Under the pieces are notes generated by a model that was given only the letters and a program-made list of their open reading frames with translations, was not told where the DNA came from and made no database searches. Source: Chloroflexota bacterium (GTDB lineage Bacteria > Chloroflexota > Anaerolineae > Anaerolineales > Villigracilaceae). From it: a stretch of 64,000 nt of DNA. Both the position numbers and the translations under genes were made by a program. The stretch is from assembly GCA_013112685.1 (NCBI GenBank), contig JABFGC010000002.1, forward strand, positions 2,366,902-2,430,901, in the 5' to 3' direction. Shown here one piece after another: positions 25,481-36,483 of this stretch; the stretch's first letter is position 1, and the number at the start of each line of letters is the position of its first letter.

Positions 25481-27433
25481 TTAAACGCCGGACGCAGGCA
25501 GCGCGTGCCTGTCCTCCGGTTCTCGATCCAGGGTGTTGACTTCCATTTCAAGAATCGCCCTCGCAACCGCTTCGATTGCCACGCGCTGTTTGCGGTACAA
25601 GTCCGCTTCAGACATGGCGAGGCGGGCGGCGACATCCCGCACCTTGCGCCCTTCGATGAATTTCATTTCGAGGATGTTGTACAGAATCCATTCGGTGGTG
25701 AATTTGCGGTCGCCGCGCGGCTTGACCTGGTCCACGGCGCGGCGCAATAGGGAGCGCAGTGCGTTGGCGAGGTTGCCGTCTTCCTTCTCCGCGAGTTCGC
25801 GCACCACCCGGAGTTTGATCAGCGGGCTGTTCATAAACTTGGGACCGCCCCAATAATGCGTGAGGGCGTCCTTGACCCAGTTGGCGAGGTCGGCTTCGTG
25901 CGGCAGGGGTTCGGTGAGCAGGCTGGCGCGCGAGTCGTAACGTCCGGCGGCGCGCATCCGTTGGATCAGTTCCACCCGGGGCTGTAAATCCGCAAGCGAG
26001 CGGAAAACCTTCTGCTGCAACTGGCGGTCTTCCAGGGCGATGGCGGCGCGCTCGGCGAGCAGCCACAACGCTTCACGCTGGTCGTGTTCCATGGCGGGTT
26101 TCGAGTCCTTGCGCGCAACCCCAAGCAGACCCAGCAAAGGCGGCAGTTCATCCCGATCCATATCGGGATGCCTGCGGCGATGCAGGGGCAGCACCCAGAA
26201 ATTGCCCCACAGAAATTCCCGCCGCGCATCGCCGTTGACGTGGTCGAGCGCTTCGATCAAACTCTCCTGGTCCAGCATGGCGCGGTTGCCCGCCACCACA
26301 ATGGGAGAGAGGGTCACATCATCCAGCGCCGCCACAAAAGCCGCCGGTGACTGTAGATGGTCCCGCACAGCCGCGAGGACGGCTTCGAGGAACTGCTGCA
26401 AGTCGCTTTGGGTCAGCAGGCGTTCTTCGATGTTCTGCAATAATTCCAGTTCGTTCCGGTCGCGCCCGTAAAACAGCCAGCGTTCCCACAGCGGAGCCGC
26501 AAAGGTAATGGCGTGTTCCATCAACAAAACAGACGCCACCACCGTGAACGGCACGAAGGCGCTGTATGGCGTGCCGAGCAGTTCACCGCCGCGGCGCACG
26601 ACCGTCATCAACGCCAGCGTGACGGATGCCGTCACCGGTCCGCGCATGATCCATTTGAAGAGGCGGCTCTTAATCACCCGGTCGGGCCACGAGACGCCAA
26701 AGAACGCCACCGAGTACGCCATGACCACGACCAGTCCACCCACGAGGATGTTGATGACGGTTGCTGTGATCCAGAAAAGATATTGGTGCTGGGCGGCGAG
26801 TCCGTAACCGAACAAAAGATAGGGATAGGAGCCAAGCGCCGGGGCGGTCGCGCCCGCCATCAGGTACAACATGCGCCGCCGCCCGGAACGGGTCAGCATC
26901 AGGTTGTAGGCGCGCGCAAAATTGACGCCTGCCCACACCATGGCGGTCACGTAAAAAATGGTGAAGATTTCCGTCCAAACCGTGCGGAGGAGGTAGGGCG
27001 CCGGCTTGCCATTCGGCACGATGGGACCGAGCAGATAACCGAATGCCAGCAGGACCAGGAACGCCACTGCAACGACGTACATGCCGCGCACCGCCAGGCG
27101 CCTGCGCCCGCGCGAGGGACGTCCCGCCGTGACGAGCAGGGCATCCGAAAGATGCAAATACGCCGCCGGAAGGAAGACCAGCCCGAACCATTGCAAACGC
27201 AAGAGAAGGTCGAGCGCTTCGATGGAGCCGGAGTTATCCTGCAAGGCTTCGGTGGTGAAGATGACGACCACGCAAAGCAGGATAATGGCAAACGAGCGCG
27301 CAACCCTATCACGCAGATTGAATGAAAGCGCGTAGAGGAAAAGCGAAAACGCCGTGATGGCGATCCCCGCCGTCAGGATCTGGTTGAGCGTCTGGATCCC
27401 CGCCAGAATCGTTTCAGACCAACCGTTAATCAT
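25481..27433 (-). CDS. 7TM receptor with GAF-like domain and C-terminal HTH
   Basis: 650 residues. Residues 15-320 hold seven to nine transmembrane helices resembling the histidine-kinase N-terminal 7TM module. A GAF-like region follows (about 330-480, starting NELELLQNIEERLLTQ). The C-terminus holds a conserved block with LYNILEMKFIEGRKVRDVAA and then RLAMSEADLYRKQRVAIEAV, which reads as a helix-turn-helix. There is no kinase core, HATPase or receiver domain. A membrane-bound one-component regulator is the simplest reading, though DNA binding is inferred only from the HTH pattern. It lies 25 bases after the stop-start region of the S1 gene operon. Confidence 0.7.
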   Translation of the reverse strand: MINGWSETILAGIQTLNQILTAGIAITAFSLFLYALSFNLRDRVARSFAIILLCVVVIFTTEALQDNSGSIEALDLLLRLQWFGLVFLPAAYLHLSDALLVTAGRPSRGRRRLAVRGMYVVAVAFLVLLAFGYLLGPIVPNGKPAPYLLRTVWTEIFTIFYVTAMVWAGVNFARAYNLMLTRSGRRRMLYLMAGATAPALGSYPYLLFGYGLAAQHQYLFWITATVINILVGGLVVVMAYSVAFFGVSWPDRVIKSRLFKWIMRGPVTASVTLALMTVVRRGGELLGTPYSAFVPFTVVASVLLMEHAITFAAPLWERWLFYGRDRNELELLQNIEERLLTQSDLQQFLEAVLAAVRDHLQSPAAFVAALDDVTLSPIVVAGNRAMLDQESLIEALDHVNGDARREFLWGNFWVLPLHRRRHPDMDRDELPPLLGLLGVARKDSKPAMEHDQREALWLLAERAAIALEDRQLQQKVFRSLADLQPRVELIQRMRAAGRYDSRASLLTEPLPHEADLANWVKDALTHYWGGPKFMNSPLIKLRVVRELAEKEDGNLANALRSLLRRAVDQVKPRGDRKFTTEWILYNILEMKFIEGRKVRDVAARLAMSEADLYRKQRVAIEAVARAILEMEVNTLDREPEDRHALPASGV

Positions 27434-27488
27434 AAAGCCCTTCCGATAAATATCTTACAACGAACCAGGTTTCCTGATTTGGACCTTT

Positions 27489-28028
27489 TTATTTTAGCAT
27501 CTTGGAAAAGAACAGGGCAACATCCTGGTTGATGTAATAGTGGTCATTATACCCGCAGAACTCAAAACCGGATTTCTGCGCCAGGCGGATGCCCGGCAGA
27601 TTCTTCGACTGCACCTCGAAGATCAGGCGGCGGTGCGTTCGGGACTCCGCCCATCCCTGCGCAGCCGCCAGCAGAGCGGACCCAACCCCGCGGCGGCGGC
27701 TGGCGGCTTCCACCACCAGGTCGGTGATCCACACCACCGATGCAGTCCCGCGTTCGAGCAGGCTGATGTAACCGACCAGGCCCGTGTTGACGACAGCGGT
27801 ATACATCATGGATTTCCTCACCCAGTCATCGGCGAGAGAAAACGGGTTGTGAGGATATGCGACTTTTATGGAACGCGGCAGGCGCACTTCACGGAAGGTG
27901 GTGGTCACCTGCCCGGCATCCCGCCGCAGTTCCAATTGCCAGACCGAATCGCTCGTGATCGAATGGTCGAACGCCATCAATCGGGAAAGGTCGCTGGCAA
28001 TCGTGGGGCGTAATTGAATTTCCGACAT
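27489..28028 (-). CDS. GNAT-family N-acetyltransferase
   Basis: 179 residues from ATG 28028. The acetyl-CoA-binding motif A is VVEAASRRRGVGSALLAAAQ (R/Q-x2-G-x-G/A form), and the C-terminal GIRLAQKSGFEFCGYNDHYY is the usual motif B region. The acceptor substrate is not predictable. The longer start at 28184 runs into the neighbouring broken gene and is rejected. Confidence 0.85.
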   Translation of the reverse strand: MSEIQLRPTIASDLSRLMAFDHSITSDSVWQLELRRDAGQVTTTFREVRLPRSIKVAYPHNPFSLADDWVRKSMMYTAVVNTGLVGYISLLERGTASVVWITDLVVEAASRRRGVGSALLAAAQGWAESRTHRRLIFEVQSKNLPGIRLAQKSGFEFCGYNDHYYINQDVALFFSKMLK

Positions 28029-28047
28029 AAAATAATTCCTGTTGGTT

Positions 28048-28728
28048 TTATTGCAGTGGAACGACCCGTACCGGCACAATGCACGGGGAGAGAAGGGTGC
28101 CCTGGTTGTCCACCACAACCAGGCGCAGTTGATAATCTCCGGGGGTGAGGGCGGTGGTATCCCACCTGCCCAGCGGACCGGCAACCACAGCCGTGCGTCC
28201 CGGCTGCGATGGTCGCCCGGTATCGCTCCCCCGCCGGGGCGACTTCGTATTTGTAAAACCCAAAATTCGGGATGTTCACCGTGCCGGTCAACTCGATGGC
28301 GCCCTTGATTTCATCCCCCGGTTTGGGGAACGAAAGGCTCGATTTGATTTGGGACGCAGCCCACCGTCGCGGCCGGGGCCCCTGGCGGCAGGTTTGCAAA
28401 CTGGGTCATCATCCCGGCGGAAAGCGTGCCGGTGGGCGTGGAGATGAAATCCAGCGTGGGCGTGGCGATAAAAAAAATCCGCAGGCAAGCCCGGGATGAA
28501 GAACGTCGCCATGAAGAACTCCGCGCAAAACAGCATGACGACGATGACCGACAGGGCAACGGAACGCCCGAGGCGGCGGGCGGAAAACTCGCGCTCCAGG
28601 GTGAAAACGGCGATCCGCCATTCCCTCCATGAACGCCACAGCCAGCGAAAGGAAAACATGCCGCCAATCGCCAGCAGGATATAGATCAACACCTCATAGG
28701 AGGCGAGGAATTTATAAAGCGCCGCCAT
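28048..28728 (-). CDS. Membrane protein with Ig-like domain (multiple frameshifts)
   Basis: Pieces in different frames assemble into one ~225-residue protein. It starts at ATG 28728 with two transmembrane helices (YEVLIYILLAIGGMFSF and ALSVIVVMLFCAEFFMATFF), then a Thr/Pro-rich stretch (TPTLDFISTPTGTLSAG), then an Ig-like/beta-sandwich domain (TGTVNIPNFGFYKYEV, TTALTPGDYQLRLVVVDNQG), ending VVPLQ. Breaks are seen near 28487, 28375 (GGGGCCCC) and about 28200. The Ig-like part probably faces outside. No function is assigned. Confidence 0.65.
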
Positions 28729-28742
28729 TCGAACTTGTCAAT

Positions 28743-29579
28743 TTACATGCCGCGCAAAAAGCCGCGCACGATCTTCTCGATCTTGGGCGTGATGACCCTG
28801 CCCGCTTCGATCACTTCTTCGTGGGTCGTGACCGTGGAGCCGTCGAGATTGGCTTTGTTGCTGATGCCAGAGAGTCCCAGCACGCGCATATTCCCATGAC
28901 GGGCAACGATAACCTCCGGCACGGTGGACATGCCCACCGCATCCGCGCCTGCCAGCCGCAGGAAACGCAGGTCGGCGGGAGATTCAAAGGAGGGACCGCT
29001 CAACCCCGCATAGACACCTTCACGAAGAGTGATCTTGTTCTCCTTGGCGATCTTGCGTGCAAGGTCGCAGTAGGCGCGGTCGTACGGCTGGCTCATATCC
29101 GGGAAGCGGGGACCAATTTCATCCAGGTTCGGTCCCATCAGGGGATTAAGCCCGGACATGCCCATGAGGTTCAATTGGTCGGTGATCAGCATCACGTCGC
29201 CGGGATTGAATTCGGCGTTGACGCCTCCGGCGGCGTTGGTCACGATCATGTTTGGAACGCCCAATCGCTGCATGACCCGCACCGGCAGCGTCACCTGTCC
29301 CATCGTGTATCCTTCATAGTAGTGGATCCGTCCCTGCATGACGAGCACAGGCTTGCCTTCCAGAACACCGATCACGAACCGTCCTGCATGTCCCTGAACA
29401 GTGGAGACGGGGAAGTTCGGCAGGTCGCTGTAGGGGATGTGAACCGCTTCCTGGACGGAATCAGCCAGCGCGTTCAGCCCCGAGCCGAGGATGATTCCAA
29501 CCACAGGCTGGATCGAGATCCGGCTTCGTATCTTCTGCGCAACTTCGTCAATTTGATTAAGGGAAATAAAATTTTGCAT
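28743..29579 (-). CDS. Purine-nucleoside phosphorylase
   Basis: 278 residues from ATG 29579; the in-frame start at 29660 would add 27 residues with no family support. It matches the trimeric PNP/MTAP family: VGIILGSGL, GHAGRFVIG, QGRIHYYEGY, NAAGGVN, LNLMGMSGLNPL, GPSFESPA and the GMSTVPEVIVARH segment. It phosphorolyses inosine or guanosine to the free base and ribose-1-phosphate for purine salvage. Length and motifs fit PunA/DeoD2; a methylthioadenosine phosphorylase is less likely. Confidence 0.9.
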   Translation of the reverse strand: MQNFISLNQIDEVAQKIRSRISIQPVVGIILGSGLNALADSVQEAVHIPYSDLPNFPVSTVQGHAGRFVIGVLEGKPVLVMQGRIHYYEGYTMGQVTLPVRVMQRLGVPNMIVTNAAGGVNAEFNPGDVMLITDQLNLMGMSGLNPLMGPNLDEIGPRFPDMSQPYDRAYCDLARKIAKENKITLREGVYAGLSGPSFESPADLRFLRLAGADAVGMSTVPEVIVARHGNMRVLGLSGISNKANLDGSTVTTHEEVIEAGRVITPKIEKIVRGFLRGM

Positions 29580-29827
29580 TGCGGCAACCCGTGTCTGTGA
29601 AATTTGCAATTGAGCGCAACCCCGTATGTCAATTTGCTGTGGGATTATATCAGAAATCACAATCGCCTCTGCGCAAAGTTAAGAACGATTAGCGAAAATT
29701 CGTGACGATCAGCGGACGACGACCTCACTTTGATGTGGTTCAGATACCCTCTCAAAGAAGAAGGGCGGGAAACTCCAACCTTCCAGAAGGTAGAAAATTT
29801 TTGTTTATTATGCTATCCTCAGCCCCA

Positions 29828-32800
29828 ATGAAACACCCCTCCGAAAACGACTTTAACTTATTTTCTTCTCTTCTTTTGGGGGGTCTGGGGATCAGCCTGA
29901 TGCTGATCCCCGCCTCCACGCGGATTGCGGATATCGGTCTTCCAGGGTGGGTGCTCCTCATACCCGGCACAGCCTGTTTCATCTTCGCGCTCATCCTTCA
30001 AACCATTACGCTTCTGCCTGTCCCGCTCAGGCAGGCAAGGTACTCTCAAATCCTCGCTGCGATCCTTCTGATCGTGATTGCGCGTGTGTTTCAGGCGTAC
30101 GGTTTTATCGCCGAAGCGTGGGTGTTCCTGATCGCGGGGGTCATTCAAATATTGCTGGCTTTGCCCCTGGCAAGACAACTGGAAAACATAGACCTGCTCG
30201 ACCTGGCGTTCGCCCTGATCGGTTTTCTGGTTGGGATTCACCTGGCGATCGCCAAATCGGGCGCCGCCCACACTTTTGTGCTGGCGGTCGGTTTTTTTGT
30301 CAGCGCGTTTTTGGGCGCCAGCACAATCGTCCTGCCGTCTTTCAAATACAACTTCATCCTCCGGCGTTTGCAGATCATTCCCTGGCTCGCCTGGAGCATC
30401 CTCTGCGTCCCTTCTGCGGATGGCGCAAATCTCGTCACCCCGACGGCGGCAATCCTGATCCTTTTATCGAAGGATTTCCTCCCCTGGAGTCAAACCCGCG
30501 TGCCGGAGGGCGACATCCTGGGGCGCCGAGTGATCATGATCGGCGCGACCATCGAACTCACGCTGTTGATCTTTCTCAGCACGCTCCTGCTTGCCTTCGA
30601 ACAATCCATGAACGTCGTTCCCGACGTTTTCATATCCCCGCGCGAAGCGGCGTTCTTTTTTTTCATCATCCTCGTGGTTGTCATCAACTATGAAATCATC
30701 ACCGTCCTGATGACCATTAACGGGTTGATGCAGGAACTATCCTCGGCGGAGGAGGCGGAGAACGCTGCCCGGCAGGAGGAACCGGAGAGCGCTTCCATCT
30801 GGACCTCGAGGCTGGCGCGGTACCTCAAGCCTTATATGTCCACCCGCGAAGGGACCCGCATCCGCATCAACGCCCAGGCGGATCAAATCCAGGTGCTTTC
30901 CCGCCAGGTGACGAACGAAAAAAAGCGCAACGCCCAATTGACCCTGTTGTTGGAGTTAAGCCAGCAGCTCGAAAACCAGCTCGACCAGCCCGTGGCGGCG
31001 CAACTGGCGGTCAACACCCTCGAACGGGCGTTGAACTGCTCGCTCGTCACCATTTACATCCATGAGCCGGAGCGCAAGGAATTCATGCTCCTCTCTTCGG
31101 CGGGACGGCAGATCAACCTGGTCCCCGCAGGCTATCGCCAGAGCAGTTCCAAAGGCGCCATCGGCAGGGCGTACCGCCAGCGGAAAACGCAGATCATCAA
31201 CGACATCCGGGCGGATGCGGATTACATCCTTTTCGAAAACGAGACGAACCTCTCCGCCCTGCTCATTCCCCTCATCCACAACGGGCATGTGAACGGCGTC
31301 ATCGTGCTCAACAGCGAATCCGCGAACGCCTTCAGCAGCATCGACATCGGGCTGGCGGAAGCCGTCGCCGCGGAACTGACGCGCGCCTGGGAGCGTTCGG
31401 GCTATCACCAGCGTTTGATGGACCTGATCCAGGCGGGCAGCCAGCTTTCCTCCGTCGTGGATCCATCCTCCACCGCGCAGGATGTCGCCGCGCTCACAAG
31501 GGAAATCCTCCAGGCAAAATTTACCTACGTCCACATCCAGTTAGGTCAGGAACGAAACTTTATTCAAAGCGCTTCCTCCGGCAATGCCTCGCGCCTGCTC
31601 GCGTCGCTGGAGGCTTCCATCGAGAATGAAGACATCATCCAGGTTGCGTTTCAAGCGTCCCAGCCGTTCCGGGTTCGCGACGTGCGAAAATACTCCGCCA
31701 CCTCGAGCACTGGTGATTGACAACCCCGGCTTGCGGAGCATGTTGATCATTCCCATCCGCTGGCACCAGGTGAACGTGGGTGGAATTTTTGCGTTCGGAA
31801 AACAAAACGAGGTCTTCTTCACCGAAAACGACGAGGCGCTGGCGGAACTGCTCTCCATCCAGGCGGCGGGCGCGTTCGAGAGCACCTGGCTTCAACAGGA
31901 ACTGCGCTCCTCGCTGCGAATCACCTCCCTGCTGTACCGCCTGAGCAACCAGATCATCCTGGCGGAGAACTTGGAAAGTGCCGCCTCCGACATCGCCGAG
32001 ACCGCCCACAAACTCATGAGGAGCGCCTGCACGGGAATCGTTTTGTTCAACCCTGATGAAAGCGTCGCCGCCGAGGTAAAACTAAATTCGTCCGGCGACA
32101 ATGCGAATATCGAACATCCCATTCAACTGGTCCGCGATGCGATGAACTCGGGGCAGTTGATCTATTTCTCGCATGGGCAGTCCATGATTCGCGCCTGCAT
32201 GCCCATTCAGACGCCCATCCGCAAATACGGCGCGCTCTGGATGGACATCCCCGACGAACCGGGGCATAAACCGACAACGAACCCAAACGACTTGCAGTCC
32301 CTCGTCGACCAGGCGGCGATCGCGCTCGAACGCTCCCTGCTGCTGGTGGAATCGCGGCGGCAGGCCGTGGAAATCAAAGCCGCCTACGACATGCTGGAAA
32401 AGGCATACGACCACACGCTTGCCTCGCTCATCTCCGCGCTGGACGCCAGAGACCAGGAGACCGAGGGGCACAGTATGCGGGTGAGCAGCCTGGCGGTGAA
32501 GTTGGGGGAGACCCTCGGCTTCTCGAATGAGCAACTAAAGGTACTGGAACGCGGTTCGATCCTGCACGACATCGGCAAAATCGGAATCAGCGACTCCATC
32601 CTCCACAAACCGGGTCCGCTAAGCGACGACGAATGGCGGATCATGAGAACACACCCGGATATCGGCGCGAAGATCGTGGAAGGGATTCCCTTCTTGCAGG
32701 ATACGATCCCGATCATCCGCCACCACCAGGAACGCTGGGACGGCACCGGCTATCCCTCCAGGTTGAGAGGCGAGGAAATCCCGCTTTTGGCGCGCCTGTT

Positions 32801-32981
32801 TGCCGTGGTGGACGCATTCGATGCGCTCACGAGCAACCGCCCTTACCGGCAAAAAATATCCGCGGCGGAAGCGCTCCGCTACCTGCGGGAGGAGGCGGGC
32901 ATCCTTTTCGACCCGCAAATTGTCAGCGCGTTCGAGAAAATGGCGAACGAAAATCAATCCGTACTACTGTCTTTGGACTAG
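29828..32981 (+). CDS. Membrane GAF sensor with HD-GYP c-di-GMP phosphodiesterase (frameshifted)
   Basis: Merging two frames at about 31710 gives a ~1,050-residue protein. The N-terminus (from ATG 29828) has about eight transmembrane helices (to residue ~300), then a coiled-coil region, and several GAF domains (about 370-850). The C-terminus is an HD-GYP domain: LHDIGKIGI, PIIRHHQERWDGTGYP and FDALTSNRPYR are intact. HD-GYP proteins hydrolyse c-di-GMP to GMP. The break falls between KYSATSST and LVIDNPGLRSML, where a single base restores the frame. The GGDEF cyclase gene begins three bases after the stop. Confidence 0.85.
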
Positions 32982-32984
32982 GCG

Positions 32985-34739
32985 ATGAAAAAAAACGGCA
33001 GTCTCGGCTTCAACCCGCAGGAAAACATCATCCCCATTCTGCCCGCCATCATCATCGGGATGGTGAATCTCGCGCTGGCAATTGCCGCCACGTTTTACCT
33101 GCAGCCAGGCTTGAGCGCGGCTGCCAAATTCATCCTCATCGTGTACGGAATCGCCGGGTGCGCCTACATCGGGGCGTATTACTGGCTTTATATCACCATG
33201 CCCAACAAGGTCATCTACGAGTGGGCAAATTCCATCGTCGCAGGGATCGCGCTGGGGCTGCTCATCTATTTAATCCCGCTGGACGTTGACTACCTGATCC
33301 ATTCGATGGTTCTGATCGCCGCGCTTTCGTCCGCCGCCGTTTCGGGGCGCGCCCCCTCCATGTCCTTGATCGCCATCGTAGCGCTGTTTCACTTCACTTA
33401 TTATTATCAGAACTTCACGCCGCTCATGACGAGACTCATCCATGCCTTCCTGCTGATCTCAGCCGTCATCGTGGTCGAGACCATTCAGCAGGTCAAATCG
33501 CTTTCCCGAAAACAGATCAACCGCCTCGAGGCGGTCAACGAAATCAGCAGACAGATCGTCTCCACCCTCGATACCAGGCAGCTGATCTCCCTCCTGAACG
33601 CCGCGCTCCACAACGCGCTGGATGCGGACACCTATTACATCGGCATCAAGGAGGACGACAGCCTCCAGATGCAGTTGTTCTACGACGACGGCGAATACTT
33701 CCACGACGTTACCTACAAATTGGAAGGCTCACTCTCCGGCTGGGTCATCAAACACCAGAGACCCCTCTTTTTACCGGACCTGAGAAAGCCGCTGAACCTG
33801 GACGGCGTGAACATCGTCATCATCGGCAAACCCAAAACCTCGCTTTCGTGGATGGGCGTCCCGATGGAAGGCACGCACGTGAATGGCATCATCGCAATCG
33901 CATCGTACCGTCCCCGGGCGTTCAACCGCGCCGACTTTGAACTGCTCATCAGCATCGCCCAGCGGGCGGCGCTGGCGCTGGATAACACCTATCATCACGC
34001 GCTCGTCCAGGAGGAAACCCGGCTCGACAGCCTGACCCGCGTGTACAATCACGGTTACTTCATCCAAACCCTGCAAGCGCAGGCGGAAACGTGCCGTCTC
34101 TCCAAACAGCCCCTCAGCCTGATCATGCTGGATATTGACCACTTCAAACAGTACAACGACTCGTTCGGTCACGTCATCGGGGATGAAATCCTGGTCAGCC
34201 TTTGCAGCGCCATCCGCAGTCACATCAAACACAGCGACGCCGTCGGGCGCTGGGGCGGCGAAGAATTCGCCATCTCCCTGCCCAACACCGACGCAGAGCA
34301 AGCCATGCTCGTGGCTCAGCGCATCAGCCAGCACCCGGCGGATTTCAAATTCGACGACAACAAAACCTTCCCGGTTCCAACCGTCAGCATGGGGATTGCG
34401 GCGTTTCCTCACGAAGCCGAAGAAATTTCAAAACTGATTGACCTCGCGGACAAACGGCTTTACCTCGCCAAGCAGCGCGGGCGCAACCAGTCGAAGCCGC
34501 GCTCACGCCATAAGACAAACCCGCCTACTTCAGCGCCTCGCCCAACGCCTCGACCGCCCGCTCCACACCGGCATCGTCCACCCAATAGTGGGTCACCAGT
34601 CGGAACTGCCGCGGCGCGACCAATCCACCAGCACCCCGCGCTTTTTCATTTCTTCGATGATTTGATTTTCCGTCATCTGGATTCGGTCTTCCAGGTCGAA
34701 ATACACCATGTTGGATGCAGGCTCCGCCTCAAGCCTTAG
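32985..34739 (+). CDS. GAF-GGDEF diguanylate cyclase, membrane-bound
   Basis: 584 residues as sequenced. About six transmembrane helices (18-165), a GAF domain (about 190-340) and a GGDEF domain with active-site GGEEF in GRWGGEEFAISLP. The inhibitory I-site RxxD five residues before it reads KHSD, so product inhibition may be weak. It synthesises c-di-GMP and lies directly behind the HD-GYP phosphodiesterase gene. The last ~75 residues overlap the convergent ltaE gene on the other strand and are Pro/Arg-rich; a one-base error near 34440-34510 would end the protein at TAA 34511-34513 instead, which I think is the true end. Confidence 0.85.
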   Translation: MKKNGSLGFNPQENIIPILPAIIIGMVNLALAIAATFYLQPGLSAAAKFILIVYGIAGCAYIGAYYWLYITMPNKVIYEWANSIVAGIALGLLIYLIPLDVDYLIHSMVLIAALSSAAVSGRAPSMSLIAIVALFHFTYYYQNFTPLMTRLIHAFLLISAVIVVETIQQVKSLSRKQINRLEAVNEISRQIVSTLDTRQLISLLNAALHNALDADTYYIGIKEDDSLQMQLFYDDGEYFHDVTYKLEGSLSGWVIKHQRPLFLPDLRKPLNLDGVNIVIIGKPKTSLSWMGVPMEGTHVNGIIAIASYRPRAFNRADFELLISIAQRAALALDNTYHHALVQEETRLDSLTRVYNHGYFIQTLQAQAETCRLSKQPLSLIMLDIDHFKQYNDSFGHVIGDEILVSLCSAIRSHIKHSDAVGRWGGEEFAISLPNTDAEQAMLVAQRISQHPADFKFDDNKTFPVPTVSMGIAAFPHEAEEISKLIDLADKRLYLAKQRGRNQSKPRSRHKTNPPTSAPRPTPRPPAPHRHRPPNSGSPVGTAAARPIHQHPALFHFFDDLIFRHLDSVFQVEIHHVGCRLRLKP

Positions 34740-35558
34740 ACCGGGGACCTGCTTCAAGCCTTCAAAGAGTTTCCTCGCCCGGGCATGGTCCTGTTTAAGT
34801 CGCCCCGTCATCTTTTCCAACGAAACCAGCCCTGCCGCCGCCACCACACCGACCTGACGCATCCCGCCGCCCAGCATCTTCCGCAGACGGTGCGCCCGCG
34901 CGATGAATTCTCTCGATCCCACAAGCATCGAACCAATCGGCGCGACCAGTCCCTTGCTCAAACAAAACATGACTGAATCCGCCGGCGCGACCAATTGCTT
35001 CACGTCCACATCCAACGCCGCGGCGGCGTTGAAGATGCGCGCGCCGTCAATGTGCAGGCGCAATCCGTTTTCCCTTGCTATCTCCCCCACTTTCGCCGTG
35101 TACTCCGCCGTCAGCGGGACGCCGCCGCAGACGTTTTGCGTATTCTCCAGGCAGATGAGCCGCGTAATGGTGCGGTGTGAGTCGTCGGGTTGAATCGAAG
35201 CGCGGATGTCGTCCAGCCGGAGCGTGCCGTCCTTTTGATTCGCTATGGGATGCGGGTAAATCCCGCCCAGCGCCGCCATCCCGCCCGCTTCGTTGACGTA
35301 AATATGCGACTTGTCGCCGAGGATGACCTCCTCGCCGCGCGAACAATGCGACAACAACGCGAGCAAATTGCCCATCGTCCCCGAAGGGACAAAAAGCGCT
35401 GCTTCCTTGCCGAGCATCCCGGCGGCTTTCTCTTGAAGTTTGTTCACGGTGGGGTCGTCGCCGTAAACATCGTCGCCCACTTCCGCCTCCGCCATCGCTT
35501 CGCGCATTTCGGGCGTGGGCTTGGTGACGGTATCGGAACGTAAATCTATGTAGTCCAT
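34525..35558 (-). CDS. ltaE: Low-specificity L-threonine aldolase (frameshifted near C-terminus)
   Basis: PLP enzyme that cleaves L-threonine or allo-threonine to glycine and acetaldehyde. Start MDYIDLRSDTVT is the family N-terminus; the Schiff-base lysine is Lys202 in FCLSKGLVAPIGS, and LHIDGARIFNAA holds the PLP-binding Asp and Arg. The frame as read stops at 34593. One base near 34615 gives a tail FRLVTHYWVDDAGVERAVEA that ends at TAG 34525, as in normal family members. Confidence 0.9.
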
Positions 35559-35562
35559 GGGT

Positions 35563-36483
35563 CTATCTCCTCACTTCCTCCAGCACTGCTTTCAACTCCT
35601 CCGGCAGCTCCGCCTCGAACGTGCGTGGTTGTTTTTCGCCAGGGGGGACAATTTTCAATTTCGAGGCGTGCAAAAAATGACGCGCAATCTCAACGCTGGG
35701 ATTTTTCCTGCCGTACACCGAATCCCCCACAATCGGACAACCTAAAAATTGGCAATGCAGGCGGATCTGATGTGTGCGCCCCGTGAGCGGATGAAATTCC
35801 AACAGGGTGTGATGCTTGAACGACTCCAGCGTCCTGTACTCGCTGACGGCGTCGCGCCCCTTGCCCGGCGGGAGAATCGCCATCTTCTTGCGGTGACTTG
35901 GGTCGCGCCCGATTGGCGCTTCCACGCGCCCAGCCGGCGTGGGCGGCTTGCCATCCACCAGCGCAAGGTAGGTCTTTTCCACTTTGCGCAAACGGAACTG
36001 GTCCTGCAGCCAGTTGTGAGCGCGTTCGTTCTTCGCCAGGACGATCAAGCCGGAGGTTTCCTTATCCAACCGGTGCACCAGCCCGGGACGTTCCTCGCCG
36101 CCGATGCCTTCCATCTCCGGGTCGTAGCCCAGCACGGCATTGACCAGCGTGCCGGAATAATGTCCTGCCGCCGGGTGGACGACCATGCCCGCCGGTTTAT
36201 TGACCACGATCAGGTCGTCGTTTTCAAAAACGATATTCAGCGGAATATCTTCCGCGATCAAGCCGCTCGGCACAGGCGGCGGGATTCGCACTTCGATCTC
36301 GGAGCCGTTTTCGAGCATTTGTCCCGCTTTTTTGGCGGGCGCGCCGTTGACAAAGACAAACCCGTCCGCGATCAGACCTTGAATGCGCGCGCGCGAAAAC
36401 TCCGGCAGGCAGGAGACGAGATACTTGTCCAGCCTGTCCGGTATCGTTTCATCGAAGTGAAACCGTTCGACGCGGTCGCTCAT
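35563..36483 (-). CDS. RluD-family 23S rRNA pseudouridine synthase
   Basis: 306 residues. An N-terminal S4 RNA-binding domain (RLDKYLVSCLPEFSRARIQ) is followed by the catalytic domain with Asp140 in VHRLDKETSGL, plus the RTHQIRLHCQFLG motif. This is the RluA/RluC/RluD family; RluD-like specificity for 23S rRNA helix 69 is the common assignment. Its start overlaps the stop of lspA by four bases (ATGA), so they are translationally coupled, an arrangement frequent in bacteria. Confidence 0.9.
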   Translation of the reverse strand: MSDRVERFHFDETIPDRLDKYLVSCLPEFSRARIQGLIADGFVFVNGAPAKKAGQMLENGSEIEVRIPPPVPSGLIAEDIPLNIVFENDDLIVVNKPAGMVVHPAAGHYSGTLVNAVLGYDPEMEGIGGEERPGLVHRLDKETSGLIVLAKNERAHNWLQDQFRLRKVEKTYLALVDGKPPTPAGRVEAPIGRDPSHRKKMAILPPGKGRDAVSEYRTLESFKHHTLLEFHPLTGRTHQIRLHCQFLGCPIVGDSVYGRKNPSVEIARHFLHASKLKIVPPGEKQPRTFEAELPEELKAVLEEVRR

